Positions 46,201-59,400 of a stretch of DNA of 64,000 nucleotides are shown here, in pieces. The stretch is from Sarcocystis neurona. Its lineage: Eukaryota; Apicomplexa; Conoidasida; Eucoccidiorida; Sarcocystidae. The stretch is taken from assembly GCA_000727475.1 (NCBI GenBank), contig KL647310.1:1801989-1865988 (forward strand). Reading direction: 5' to 3'. The translations under genes and the position numbers were made by a program. The notes beneath the pieces are model-generated. The model saw only the letters and a program-made list of their open reading frames with translations. It had not been told where the DNA came from and did not search any database. Within the stretch, counting starts at the first letter, position 1. Each line of letters opens with the position of its first letter.

Positions 46201-47017
46201 TCAATATCAGCCCTACGAGCCGCAGGTCTTCTTTTCTGCGGCACCTCTTACATATATATATATATATATGTATATGTATATACGTAACGTGACATTGCGC
46301 ACTAATGGTCGAGTTTGTATGTATAACCATGCGTATATATGTATATATACATATAGACGCATGTATATGCATATATACGTGGATTATCAAGATCAGTGCT
46401 GCGACGAACAGCTCTCCGGTGTCACCAGGTCCTCTTCCTACCCGCTGTTTCAGCAACCACTCCGCTCGCTCATGCTGCTAGCGGCCGCACTTCCTGAATC
46501 TATATGATGATCACCGTCTATGAACTAGACACACACATCACGTCCACACATATTGCTACCAGCAGGCCTGCCGCATGAATATGGACGACAGATTCACGTT
46601 GGAGACAGCAGACCATCTACACGCTCGAACTCCTGACGGAATCCCTCCCATACATATATATATATATAAATATACGATACAGGTGAACAGATTTGGACCA
46701 GTACATTGATTTGTAGGTGTTGGACACGCTGCCCTTCCAGCGTATATTAGCACAGCCTGTTCACACATGTTAGTAGCACCCATTGTGCGGGACGGCCACA
46801 TCCATGCGCAGGTGGAGCTATCTACTGTAGCCAAGCAGCAAGGATTGCTGCGTCGTCGGTACTTCATACGACGCACTACCGTGAGAACTTGAACCACTAC
46901 TGTAACTCCTGCTGGTACATAACCGGAGAGTAACATTCGTCTTCGTATGGTTGCATACCGATGCCAATCCCAACGTGAATGTTGCTGCTGAACGACAGCA
47001 GCTGAAAACAAGATTAA
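43300..47017. other. Upstream region of RPT1, no gene identified
   Basis: 43310-43740 is pyrimidine-rich on the + strand. 43960-44350 and 44640-44760 are repeat-poor with several short open frames on both strands. 45217-46020 (minus) is open for 267 codons but begins with GTG. 46080-46390 is a TA microsatellite. 46560-47020 is open in several frames. Nothing could be assigned. Confidence 0.5.
44933..44948. promoter_or_regulatory. 16-bp perfect palindrome CGGTGTACGTACACCG
   Basis: The 14-bp core GGTGTACGTACACC recurs at 52506-52519, and its 12-bp centre at 53772-53783. The same palindrome at 17439-17454 lies inside a coding frame. A protein-binding role is only a guess. Confidence 0.25.
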
Positions 47018-47610
47018 CTAACACAGCACCGTATCCCAGGACGGTCGCTGCTGCAGCGCCGGTGCCACTACGTCGTTGACCCAGGCATGGTTGTGGGTTT
47101 CAATGGTATGCTGCCGTATTTCTCGCCTTGCTGCACTTACTTCGTCTGTTACTGCTGCTGCTGCCGCTTGTGGTGCTGCTGCTGCTGCTGCCACTGCTGC
47201 TGCTGCTGTTGCTGCCACTGCTGCTGCTGCCGCTGTTCCTGTTGCACGTCTGTGCTGGAAGACACTCGTCCAAGGACGACGGCGTCTGTCACTGCTGCTG
47301 CTGCCGCTTGTGGTGCTGCTGCTGCTGCTGCCGCCACTGCTGCTGCTGCTGCTGCCACTGCTGCTGCTGCTGCCGCTGTTCCTGCTGCAGTCTGTGCTGC
47401 AAGACACTCGTCCCAGGTCTGTTCCTCCGGTAGCAGGCGCTCCAGAAGCTTCTCTGCTGGCGGTGCCTCGTCGTCTCCAGCTGCTGCAGCGTCTCCGTTT
47501 TGTGCAGCTGTTGGTGCTGGTGGGGGATCAGGGGGCTGGCGGCTCTGTTTCGTTTCTGCTGCTGTTGGTTGGTCTGCTGCACCCCCCTCCGCCTCAGCTC
47601 TTCTATGTCC
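47018..47610 (-). pseudogene. Unidentified coding-like segment broken by an out-of-frame tandem duplication
   Basis: From about 47610 downward one minus frame reads a Pro/Ala-rich segment, then EKLLERLLPEEQTWDECLAA and poly-Ala ending PQAAAAAVTDAV. A second frame, starting in the adjacent copy, reads poly-Ala, PQAAAAAVTDEVSAARREIR, QHTIETHNHAWVNDVVAPAL and a stop at 47018-47020. The two copies of the ~140-bp segment (about 47130-47270 and 47272-47412) are offset by a non-multiple of three. An ancestral single-copy reading would be continuous. It may be a decayed gene, an allele or assembly artefact, or an exon with an unrecognised intron in the repeat. Confidence 0.35.
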
Positions 47611-47709
47611 TCACATGGACCAGTGTAACGTCCTTAGGGGACTGCGCTACCGTGCAACCTCCTCCTGCTTCATTGCCGTCTCTCTGCTCTCGCGCTGCTG
47701 CTGCTACTG

Positions 47710-47850
47710 CTGCTGCTGCTTCTGCTGCCTAGAAATTTCCTGATAGAGCTGACAAGCTCGACCACCTTCATGTTGTAGGCGCGGATACTCTGCGTGCTGG
47801 TGCTGCGAGTGCTTGGCGGTCTGGTGGCACTGCGGCTGGGATTTCTTCCA
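47710..47850 (-). CDS. Exon-like helical segment upstream of the 47-kb unknown
   Basis: The minus strand reads STQSIRAYNMKVVELVSSIR and KFLGSRSS in one frame, a clear amphipathic helix before a CAG tract. Two other minus frames are open here as well. If real, it is probably an upstream exon of the same unidentified gene as 47018-47610. Confidence 0.25.
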
Positions 47851-50800
47851 TGTGAACGTCTGTGATAGCTACTGGCGCCCCCGGCCGACGCGAACAGATC
47901 TGTTGCTGTCTCTCATATACCAGCACCGTAGCTGGGCTCCTGCTCTCTCACAGACAGCTGTGCTGCGGCGACTGGTGTCATTTTGACGTCTGTCCACTAC
48001 TTTCACTCCCACGTGTTGCTCCTGTCTTGCCGCTGTTGGTGCTGCTGCTGATGCCTGTCGCGCCGTGTTGCTGCTGGGCTGTTGCTGCTGCTGGCTGGGG
48101 CTGTGGCGCCTCTGATGCTGCGATATATGCTGCGCTGCTCCTGCCCAATGCTGCTGTGTTGTCTGCTGTTGCCGCTGCCCCGTTGCTTTTACTGTTGCTC
48201 TGCTGATTCGTTGGGTGCAGTTTGGCCTTGCCCGCGCGACAGAGGGCAGTGCAGATCTGTGTGACGGCGAGCTAACCGCTCCTCTCGAAAGGACACCTGC
48301 AGCGGCTGTGTCGACGCAGCATTTTCCTTGTGCGTCGGTTTTCCTTTTCTCTCTGTGTTGCCGTCGAATTTCCGGTTCCGCTCTTGTGTGCGTGCTCTTT
48401 GATGGTTCCTTCCTCGTCGTTTGAAATCCCTTCGTCTTGGTCTGGCGGCTTTCCGCGTTGCTCGGGCAGCGCACAGGGACCACGGTTGCTCCTCCCCGGC
48501 AGATCACCTCGCCGCTGCCCGCGGCGCGCAGGAGCAAACCGCACCGCTAGTCCCGAAGAAAATCCGTAAAGCGAAAAGAACAAGTTTATCCGTGATCTTC
48601 AAGTCTCAATCAGGAGAACATTCCACAAATCCACGCATATAAGTGCGGCGCCACCTCTCCCGCGCACGACAACTGTTAAATTCCCTCGTTGCTCGTGGGG
48701 TGCCTACGACTCGTTGACGGAGTACATAGTGCTACATACCTACACAGAATCATACTCGAAAAACGTCTGTTCCGTTTGAATGCCGCCGTGTATTCGCGTT
48801 TCCTCTTTTTTCACCGTCACGCAGCGGCGGATGAAGTTTCTCCTGGGCGTCGTGGCACGCGTCTACCTCGCGTCTACGAACCTGCACGTGGAGCCTTGTA
48901 TCCAGGTGCATACACTGGCCGGACATGAAAAGACGCAGTAATTACCATAATGAAATATTTATGTCAGTTTTGGCCAGTACAAGTGTATGTTATTATTTAA
49001 TTATAGGCAATAGTAGTAAGAAGGTACATTTCCACATTTTTCTCGACTAATGCAAACCTACTTATGTATTGACATAGCTGCGTCAACACTGCCGCAAACA
49101 TTTTTTTTCGTGTGTGCCCACACACAGTCGTACGCATCTATGTATTGGCCCACGACTACCATACGCACAGATATAACTGCATACGTGAAGCTCGGCTTAT
49201 ACGTGCAAATCCAACGTATATAATCTCTGCAAAAGTGCGTGCAAGTCTTCCCGCATCTCCTAGCATATACGTGCGTGTGTTGCACACGTGTACGTGTTAA
49301 TACATTCATGTATATATATATATATATATGTATGTGTATACACCGACGGTGCCAGTCCTGCATAGCTCCTCATCTGCAAGCCTGTGTAGAGAGTCCGACT
49401 GGTCTGTAGCATATAACTATAAATACTTCCTGAATTCGCCACAGCAGCAGCATGAGCGGCGGCACAGAAAAAACAGAAGCAGTGCAGCAGTCTTGACAAG
49501 CAGTCTGTGCGTGCCTCTCTGTATATCTATCTATATCTGCTTCTCTCTCTGTGTGGGATGTTGCGTGTGCGTGTGCGTATGGGTGTGTCGGTATCTCGCC
49601 GCACAGCCGCTTTAACGAAGCACTGCGCCGCTGTTTTCCTCCAGCGATAGAAGCGAAGTAAAGTGGCCCTCTTAGCCTCAGAAGCTTGCCGTATATCAAC
49701 CAACGCACAGGCACACGTACACATACACAGGCATCTATCTACACGTATCCCGAGTATATATCTATATCTATATATATAATGTATATACACGGGTGTATAC
49801 AAACAGAGGGAAAGTGTACATATACGTATATCCACCGAGAGTTGTATATGCATATAGTAATATATAACTGCATGCACAGGTACAGAAAAAATGCAAGCGC
49901 TCATATTTTGAGGTATACGTATCTATAGCATATACAGGTGTTGACTGTGTATGCACGGGTACATAGGCGTACAAGAAATATATATGTGTATTTAGGTATA
50001 TGTGGATCCGTATTATATCCATCTATTGCCTGTATGCGCAGGAGGAGAATATATATATATATGTATCTATATGTGTATAGATATATAGATGTCGCTGCTG
50101 CCTGTTATAAGGGAGTCACGTGTATAAGTCTGTGTAAAAGGTAGTGCAGCAGCAATGCGCACCCGTGTGACCAGTGCGCAGCATACGGGCAGCCGAATGG
50201 CTGCACTTGTACATACATCGATAGATGTGTCTACTGTACACACTTTTGCGTACGTATATTAGCTTGTCAAAATATATGTCCACACTTATGTACAAGCCTG
50301 TGTTTGTCAACACACCGATCCATACATATGTATCTCTGCATTTGTACATATATATATATGTATCGAGATGTGAAGGATCGTACATGGGTGTATAAGGAGG
50401 AAGAAAGCGATGGTGACGGCGTGTATAAGTAAAACAAACAGCAGAAAAAAGGGTTTCCACGCGGAGAAAAGCTTAGAGACCCGTGGTGGTGCTCGGATAA
50501 ATCCACAAAGAAGAGACATGTGTGTTAACGGGTCTTGCACGTGCATCGTCTGAGATTGCTTGTTGGCCATCCATTCGTTCTGCTGAGTGCTGAAGACCCA
50601 GTACATGCGTGTAGTATTCCTGGGGTTTATATATATGTAATATCGGTGCCGTAGTCACTTGCAGGGAAGCCGAGGCTGCTCTTTACGCAAGCAACGACAG
50701 GTGCCTCTGCGCTGCGGCGACGGCGGTGACCGCAGGCAGCACCGCACAAGCAGCAGCGGCAGCAGCTCTGGGTGCGCAGGAGCGTCTGAGGCGCAGCGGC

Positions 50801-51692
50801 GGTCTCGTGTGCTTCTGCTACTTCGTGGTACTTCTCGAAGAAGCAGCAGCAGGAGCGGAAGCAGCAGCAGGAGCGGAAGCAGCAGCAGCAGCAGAGGCAG
50901 CAGTCGCAGCAGAGGCAGCAGTCGCAACAGAGGCAGCAGCAGCAGCAGAAGCAGCAGCACAAGCAGCAGCAGCAGCAGAAGCAGGAGAAGGCAGGTGCAG
51001 CAAAAGGAGGAGGAGAAGCGGCGGCAGCCGTGAAACACGAGCGAGCAACGGTAGCGAAACGTTGGGCGCGCTTGTCTTCGGGCAATAGGCAGCGGCTGAG
51101 TCAGCAAGGAGCCAGCAGCAGAAGCAGGATTGGCGTAGACTGCAGCAGGTGTAGGGGGTGAGAAGACAGCGTACAGAGGGGAGGACGCACCAGCAGTAAC
51201 AGCAGTAACAGCAAGAGCCAAGAGGGGGGAGCTGTATTTGGTGTGTTGACTTCGTTTTCCCCGGGAGCAGCAGCAGCTGCGATACAAACGACCTTGACAT
51301 CTCTCTCAGCGGCGACAATAGTGACAGCCTCAGGGCAGCAGCGTCACAAGTTCTAGCGTTCCACCGAGCGAAGAGAAACGGCAGGCGGAGGCAACAACAA
51401 CAGGAGCAACAGCACCCGGCGTAGCAACAACAGGAGCAAGAGCAACAGAAGCAACATCAACAACGAGAACAACAGCAGCAACAGCGACAGGAACTGGAGG
51501 AGCGACAGATACTGTGGTCGCAAGAGCAATATCCGTTGTCGTGAGGGCAGCAGCAGTAGTAGCGGCAGCAGCAGCAGAAGAGCACCCGCAGGACGCAGCA
51601 GCACGTCCAGCTGCACAGCAGAGACAGGAGCAGCAGCAACAGCAAGAGCAGCAGCACGGTCAGGGAGAGCAGCGAAACGAGGAGCAGGAGCG
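47851..51692. other. CAG/CTG blocks and AT microsatellite, no gene identified
   Basis: 48000-48200 CTG tract; 48540-49060 repeat-poor; 49100-50400 TA/CA/TATC microsatellite; 50840-51000 CAG tract open as poly-Ala; 51360-51690 CAG-rich lead into dynein exon 1. Confidence 0.5.
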
Positions 51693-51956
51693 ATGTCGGT
51701 AGCAGAGGGAGAAAGAGGGGGCGGCGCTGCGACAGCAGCAGCGGTGCCGGCGTTAGGAGAAGACAGAGTGAAGGGCGCTGGGCTACTGCAGGCGCAACAG
51801 CGAGAAGTGCTGCGGCAGCGGTTGGCAGAGCGACAGCGAGAGCTGGAAGCCAAGAAGCAGCGACTTACGCTCCTGCAGCACGAGCAAAATGCAGCTACCT
51901 TTGCGGCTGATGCCCACCCTGCGCCTACCTTCCCCGGCGGCGCAGACATCGGAAAG
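51693..51956 (+). CDS. DYNC1I: Dynein intermediate chain exon 1 (start codon, coiled coil)
   Basis: ATG at 51693, 88 codons, phase-0 donor GTATAC. After an Ala/Gly-rich lead the exon encodes a charged helix with LRQRLAERQRELEAKKQRL, the region that in the family binds dynactin p150 and NudE. Upstream is a CAG tract open in several frames, so an earlier start cannot be excluded. Confidence 0.7.
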
Positions 51957-53418
51957 GTATACATATATATGTGTGTAGTAATACGTACTCAGACTGAGCT
52001 ACACATATGTTTACATATGTGCAAGTCACTGCATGTGGAGAAGCTTCGTCTATTTATGTGGCGCTTCAAGAGGCTTGACGCTCTTGTAGGCGTCGACCAG
52101 GTAGTCCTCGCACAGGTGTAAAGGCACGGAGAACTTGCGCGTGTGCTTGCGTCAGGGCTGCTCGCAGCTATTACAAATCCACATAGCCGTGATGGGCGGG
52201 GCGGCGCCATACATATATGTATAAGTATTTGCATATATGCATATATATGTATGCATACGTACATGCACACATATACGTATGTGTATGTTTTTTGTGCGAT
52301 GCGCAGCACACGTGTATATGCATCTACTTGGACTTCTGCAGTACTTTTGTTTTCCTGCCTTTCTGTGTGAGTGACGTGAATAGACGCCAAATTTGGTGCG
52401 GGACAGCGGGGGGAGGGGAGTGGGATGCGTGCGCGTAGTCGGGACGCAGGAGGTGTGGGGCGTTGCTGCAGAGTCCGAACGGGGCGTGCATGCGGCTCTC
52501 GCTGGGGTGTACGTACACCACATGCGTCTCGGGACACCGTCATGCAACGAAGGGAAACTCACTCGATTAAAGTAAATACGAATACCGTAGGCACCACCTT
52601 CACGCGACAGACCAGATACAGTTGCCGCCGCGGACAGAGGAAAGTGCCTGACCAGATAAAGCAACACATATATATATATGTATATATATACGTGTATGGA
52701 TGTAGAGGGGGAGAGAATATATGGACGAATACGAATTCCTACACAGACGGGACGATATCTGTATCTATACATATGTATATATAGAGAGAGATAGAGAGAT
52801 ACATAAATATATGTGTATGTATATCGGGACGATATCTGTATCTATACATATGTATATATAGAGAGAGATAGAGAGATACATAAATATATGTGTATATATA
52901 TCGGGACGATATCTGTATCTATACATATGTATATATATAGAGAGACACATACATAAATATATATGTACGGAGCGATATTCATATCTGTACATACGTATAT
53001 ATATATATAGAAAGAGAGAGATAGAGAGATACATACATATATATATATATATCGGGGCGATATCTGTGTCTGTAGATGTGTATAGTTATATGTGTGTATA
53101 TTTATATGGAGATACATAAATGCGTATATATATATGTATGTGGGGAGAGAGAGATGGAGGAGGATACACAGGTGAACGTGTGTAGACCTACTTTGATAGG
53201 GCGACATACGTATATATTCATATATATCGGGACGATATCTGTATCTATACATATGTATATATATGTATATATATAGAGAGAGATACATAAATATATATGT
53301 ACGGAGCGATATTCATATCTGTACATATGTGTATATATATATGTAGAGAGAGAGATAGAGATACATACATATATATGTGTATATCGGGGCGATATCTGTG
53401 TCTATACATATATGTATT

Positions 53419-53451
<33 letters not shown>

Positions 53452-56400
53452 GGAGATACATAAATGTGTATATGTATGTATATATAGGGAGAGAGAGGTG
53501 GAGGAGGATACACAGGTGAACGTGTGTAGACCTACGTTGATAAGGCGACATACGTAAATATATATATATATATATATACATATATATGTATAGACGGAGA
53601 AAGCGAGAGGTGCCGGGAGAGATACGGAGAAGGAAGTATAGTACAGAGATGAGTACGTACGTAGATGCGGGTCCCCATATAGGGCGACACATCTATATAT
53701 GCACACACGTATATATACGTATAGAGAGAGGAAGAGGCGGAGACGGAGAGAAAGGCCACAGAGATGAAGACGTGTACGTACACAGGCGTGTGTGTGTCTC
53801 CGTAAAGAAGTACAGACAGCGAGGTATACGTCTAGACAGAGCGTCGCTTAGGAGACGCGTTTCCCTCTTTTAAGAATTTAACGTGGCAGCGTCTGGGTAG
53901 TGGGGGACTGCGGCTGGGGTGAGTCTGCTGCTGCTGCTACTGCGGGCGGCTGCAGCAGGTTCTCCTCCTTGCAAGAGCCGCAGCAGCAGTGTGCGAAGAG
54001 GAGGCGCGCGAGGTGAGCTGCTCGCTCTCCTGCAGCCACGCGCTCCTGCCAGTTGTACTTTCATGCGTTTGCTGTCGGGGCGAGCAGACAAAGCGGAGCA
54101 GCAGCGTGGAGTGTTGTATCTCTCGCTTGTCTATAAATACGTATATATGATGATAATAGCATATATATATATATATGTATATATAGACAAAGACACGTAT
54201 TCGAAGTGCCCACTACCGGCGTGTCTTGCGGCCTGGGCGTAATATATTCACGCAACCACACAAATAAATCTATTCAGACGTGTCTACTCCTGGCGTGTCT
54301 ATCGACCTGGGCGTGATATACTCACGCGACCACACATTCAAATTTACCTGTACTGCGGAACATGTATATATATATATATATATATATATATGCATGTGTC
54401 TTTGTGGGCAGACACATGCAGAAAGGTAGCGGGAACTCGTCAGAAAGTGAGACACGTATCCGCATACCTACCCGGTCTTTGCCGACATACATATAGATAC
54501 GTATGTATATGTGTAGACGTCGTTGTATATGCTGCACCTCTGCGTGTGCATGCATGTATGGACGTATACGTGCATACAGATATGTATGCCAGCAGTATCT
54601 GTGTGGGAAGATTTTCTGTATACGTACACGTATGTATGCGTAGGAAAGTCTGCAGACCACTTTTAAAAGTGGCTGCTTGTCTTTTATACGCATCAAGTGA
54701 ACAGACCGTCGTCTTCTTGTTGTATGTAGCGACTCCACATTTTTTCTCGGTCTGAGCATCGAAGCCCGGGGCTGCCGCTGGCAGCAGCAGAGGAAAGGCC
54801 ATGCAGTCTCAAAGAGACGCCATGGGCGTCGCCTGTCTTCGCTGCTCTTCACCGCGATCTCTGCTTGCTACAGTCCGGCTGCTGGTGCTGTGCCTGTGTT
54901 CTGTTTTTCCTTCCTCTAGCGTGGCGCCAATTTTCTCGTGGTGCTGCCTCAGCGAATTCTGGTGGTCCCGCGTTGCACTCCGCCGCTGCGGCTGTTGCTG
55001 CCACTGCTGCTGCTTAAACGCCTGCGCCACTGGTATGAAAATAGTTGCCCCTGCAAAGCAAAGGTTTCTGCTGTTGCCCTGTGCCTGAACGACTGCCTTC
55101 TGCTGCTGCGGCTTAGCCGTCGGCGGGTGCTGAAGCAGCAGCGACGAGGCGAGAAGGGCCGTGAGCAGTCGAGACTCCCCACAGGCGATGCCGCTGCTGC
55201 TGCCACCTCGCCCGCGCCGCTGTTGGCGCTCGTGCTGCTGCTGCTGCTGCCTTCTCAGGTGTACTGCGGCTGCCGCTGTTGCTGTTGCTGCCGTTGCGTG
55301 TTTGCTGCTGCAGAGCGTCGCATCGCTGATGGGGGAAGTCATGAGCAGCTTGAAGAGTCTCGAGAAACCTGCGGCTGCTGCTGCGGCTGCGCAGGTCGAG
55401 AAGGCCGCAGCAGCCGCAGCGGCAGGACCTTCGGCCGCGGGGCCGCCGCTACGAGGCAAAGGAACTGGAGGAGGAGCAGCAGCAGAAGCCGGGGTCGTCA
55501 GTCAGCTGCTCGGCACCGCAGCCGGCGGCGCGCATGCAGCTGCTCTGCCGTACGCAGAAACTTCTCTGAGCCAGCAGCACGTTCCCTGACCGTATCCATG
55601 TACATGTGTATACACAGAAATACGCATATCTGTGTATTTGTGTATAAGTGTGGCACTATTCTCGGGTATGTTTCAGCATATAAATGAACACGTCTATCTT
55701 CTCCTTTTTGTCTCTGTCTCTCTCTTTCCCTATTCATACATATATATATATATGTATACGAAGATTACAACGGAGGTGTGCCGTACACAGGCATGTGATG
55801 GCCATCGATGAACATTCATACAACTAGTGTATATGTGGGTGGACGGTCTCGCATTTGTATCCCTCCACTCTCGCCTCTGTACCTCCATACCTCCGGCAAA
55901 TTTATATATGTCGACGGATTTATGTATCTATCTACCTATGTATCTATGCATATCTATACCTATCTATATCTGTCTATCTATATCTACATATCTATATAGA
56001 GACGTCCACATATGTGTATACATCTCTGTTTCTCAATATATGTCTGTATATCTCCATGTATTTGTATATATATGTATATCTATATATATACGCACATAAT
56101 TCTGTGGAACTATCTATCTTCTCTATATCTGTCTCTCTCTCTATATATATATCTCTGTGTGAATATACATCTCCGTGTATACACGTACATATGTATATAT
56201 GTATATAGTGAGGATGGGTATATAATTTTTTCGGGGTGTTGTTGCACTTGGTGTGGGTGGTCGTTTCTTTGCTCTCCCTTCACCCTCGCTGCTGCACGTC
56301 CGTACCTCCGGCACATGCGTGCATCTCTATCTTTCAATGTACAACTCTCTCTATATATGTCTGTCTCTGGAGAATTAATATCTGTCTATATCTCTCTATA

Positions 56401-59400
56401 CATCTATATCCATGTATATATATTTATATGAAATAAGTAGGCACAGATATCCTGGTAGCTGTTCGTAGGGGTGGCCGTGGGTTTTCCTTGTATTCTTCGC
56501 CTTTGTCGCGCTCTCCCTCTATGTGTGTGTACCAGTCTATCTATTCATGTGTATCTCTGGACTCCCTCTCTTTTCTCCGTTTTTTTCTACTCTTCCCGTC
56601 TCCGGGTTTCCATGTATACGTCTGTGTACATATAAATGCTGTAGGAGGAATTTTTCGGGCGCAGGCGCGTTAATACGGTGCCTCATCCGTTAAGAAGAGA
56701 TGGCAAGAAGAAGACGTGCTGCTGGTGTTGGCGCTGCTGCTGGTCGCAGGACGGGGAAGCCTGCGGGACTCGCCTTCAAGCTGCAGCGCATGCCGTCCGA
56801 GGAAGCAGTTATTAAACCGAAGGTGGGTGCACCAGCAGCAACACCTGCATCTGCCACAGCGTCGACACTTTTCATCTGCAAAGCAATCGCTTCGCAAATA
56901 TGTCTTCATAGCAATATTTGTACGTAGCAGCATCGTTCAGTCTAATCATTCGCATATTTATATGTATATATGTTATCTGTACATATTTGTATATGTGTGT
57001 ACACGTCTATGTAGATCTCTGTATTTACACCATATGTTCACGTTTAATTATGAACATGCATATATATCTGTTATATATATGTATATGTGTAGTTGCACCA
57101 TAGGCATATATCTATCTATATCTCTATCTCTCTTTCTATATGTATATATATGTATAACTGTGTATATATAACTGTGTTACACTGTCCGCTCACGCCAGTT
57201 TACACACACGCATATATGTGCGTACATGTATATATATACAGATATGTATTTACCTCACACGTCCATTCTACCAATATATATATATATATATATACTTATA
57301 GTGTACATCCAGCCTAGTTATGTACACCTATGTACACATATATATATATATATATATATATCTACGTGATATAAGCGTGTGTCTCTGTGGTTGTCTGCGT
57401 GTGTATGACTGCTTACGCTTCTGGGCCTGCGTTTTCATGGGGTTCCACGTACGTCCGTAGAGACACGCAGACGTGGGACGTAGAGAGGGAGGCAGACGAG
57501 CTGGTTTGCTGCTCGGCCGTTCCCTGTACGCGTGCCCACTCGCATAAGAAAAAAACTTTCTCCATGCATGTATACATCTGTCTCTCTCTATATTGCATGA
57601 ATAGATGTATATATATACATTTATGTGCATTTGTATATGTATGGTTACATCTGTATATATACATATATGTATACATAAACGTACGTCCTACTCGTCTCTT
57701 TGTCTATATATTTGGCTCAAGGGAGTTTTCTTGGTGATGGGACGTTTCAGGTGGTGACGACATTCGACAAATCGGTGCAGGCGGATCTTCCGCCGCTGCC
57801 GGGAGGTGCGGCAGCGAGCAGCAGCGCAGCAGCAGCGACGGAGCGCGGAGAGGATCAGCAGGAGGCAGCAGCAGCTGTGGCAGGTGGAGAAGCGGCGGAG
57901 GGGGGGCAGCAGCCGCAGGAGCACGGTGGAGAGGCTGAGGAGCCCAAGCTCGTCGTGACGAAAGACGAGCTGCTGGTGAGGCGTCCTACTAGCGTCAGGA
58001 CAGACAGAAACACAGACGAACATAGAGAGGGCGAAAGAGGGTGCAGCAAACTGCAGCAGTAGAAACCAGAGCCAAGCTCACACTGAAATCCGTTACCACG
58101 CATATTCATATGAAGCAGGGAACGTCTGAGGACGTCTCCCGACGTACATTCAAACAGAGAAAGGAACAGGTATGGTAGACTTCTTATTTATCCGCACCAA
58201 TTGCCGTATATACCTAAGACACACAAGTCCCACTTTCTTCAAAAATATGGCAGTAGATATATGTATGCTCATGTATGCAGAGGTACGTATGTAGACCTAT
58301 GTACGTAGACGTGTGTTTGTAGGCATGTATGTATGTAGACGTATATATGTAGACGTGTATGTATGGACAGGTCTGTGTGTAGACGTTTGTATGTACCCGA
58401 CGTCGCGACACTGCTGGAGCAGCGACTGCAGAACGTGGTGGACTACTCGTCGATACTCATATCGACCATTCACAGCGTCTCACTGATAAACACGTGTATG
58501 TACACTTGCATACATATTTACAGATATCTTCATCTTTCTATATATATGTACATATGTCTTTGAAAGGTAGGGGCCAGGGGATGGGGAGAGGAAGACAGGC
58601 AGTCTGTACGGCTGTGGAAGCTTACAGATATATATGTGTATATATATACGTATACATATATATCTACAATTCTCTCTCTCTATGTCTCTCTACATGACTA
58701 TATACCAGCGTCTTTGAATGATAGAAATCAGCGGATATGAAGAAATGCAGGCAGTCTGTACGGCTGGCAGTCTGTACGGGTGCGGAAGCTTCCACGCATA
58801 TACATATGTTTGTGTGTGTACGTTGCTACTGGAGAGACACGTCAGTTCGAGCAGCTGCTGCACGTCTCTTGTATATATCGAGGCAGACGTAGAAGAAGGG
58901 TGCATCTGACTTTCTCTCACGCATTTCTGCGTGCTGCTGGACTCCGCCGGCTCTCCTCTTTTTCGTCCTCTTCGTGCTGCTGCGTGTCTCGGGCTCGCGG
59001 GCTCAATCGTGATAAACGAGCGCACAGTTCTCGTTGCAGTGCAGGCGCCTCCCTGCCCCCTTGGCGTCGTTTCCCCCGTCCTTCTGTCTCTCCGTGGCCG
59101 GTCTCTCCGTCTGTCTCGCTGCTGTTGTTGGGCTGGCATTGCCGGGTTCTCCATCCGTTTGGCTGCGGCGGCTTTGCTCCGGTGTGTGCAAAGTTTTGCT
59201 TGTTCTCACGCTTGCTGCCTCTCTCCGTCCCTCTCTCTATGTACATTTATATGGAAGCGAAGTGTGTGCGTCCATCACTCCTTATGTATTGGCGCCCACC
59301 ACGTAGGGGTCGAGATTCGTATCTAAGTCTTCTCCGTCTTCTTTGCACGTGTCTCGCGTGGGGTGTTCTGGGCAGGCAGCTACCGAGGGGACTGCTGCAG

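Noticed and set aside
58396..58500. Exon-like reading PDVATLLEQRLQNVVDYSSI in dynein intron 4
   Set aside because: Protein-like, but no acceptor/donor pair gives the phase 0 to 0 needed between dynein exons 4 and 5; kept only as a possible relic.
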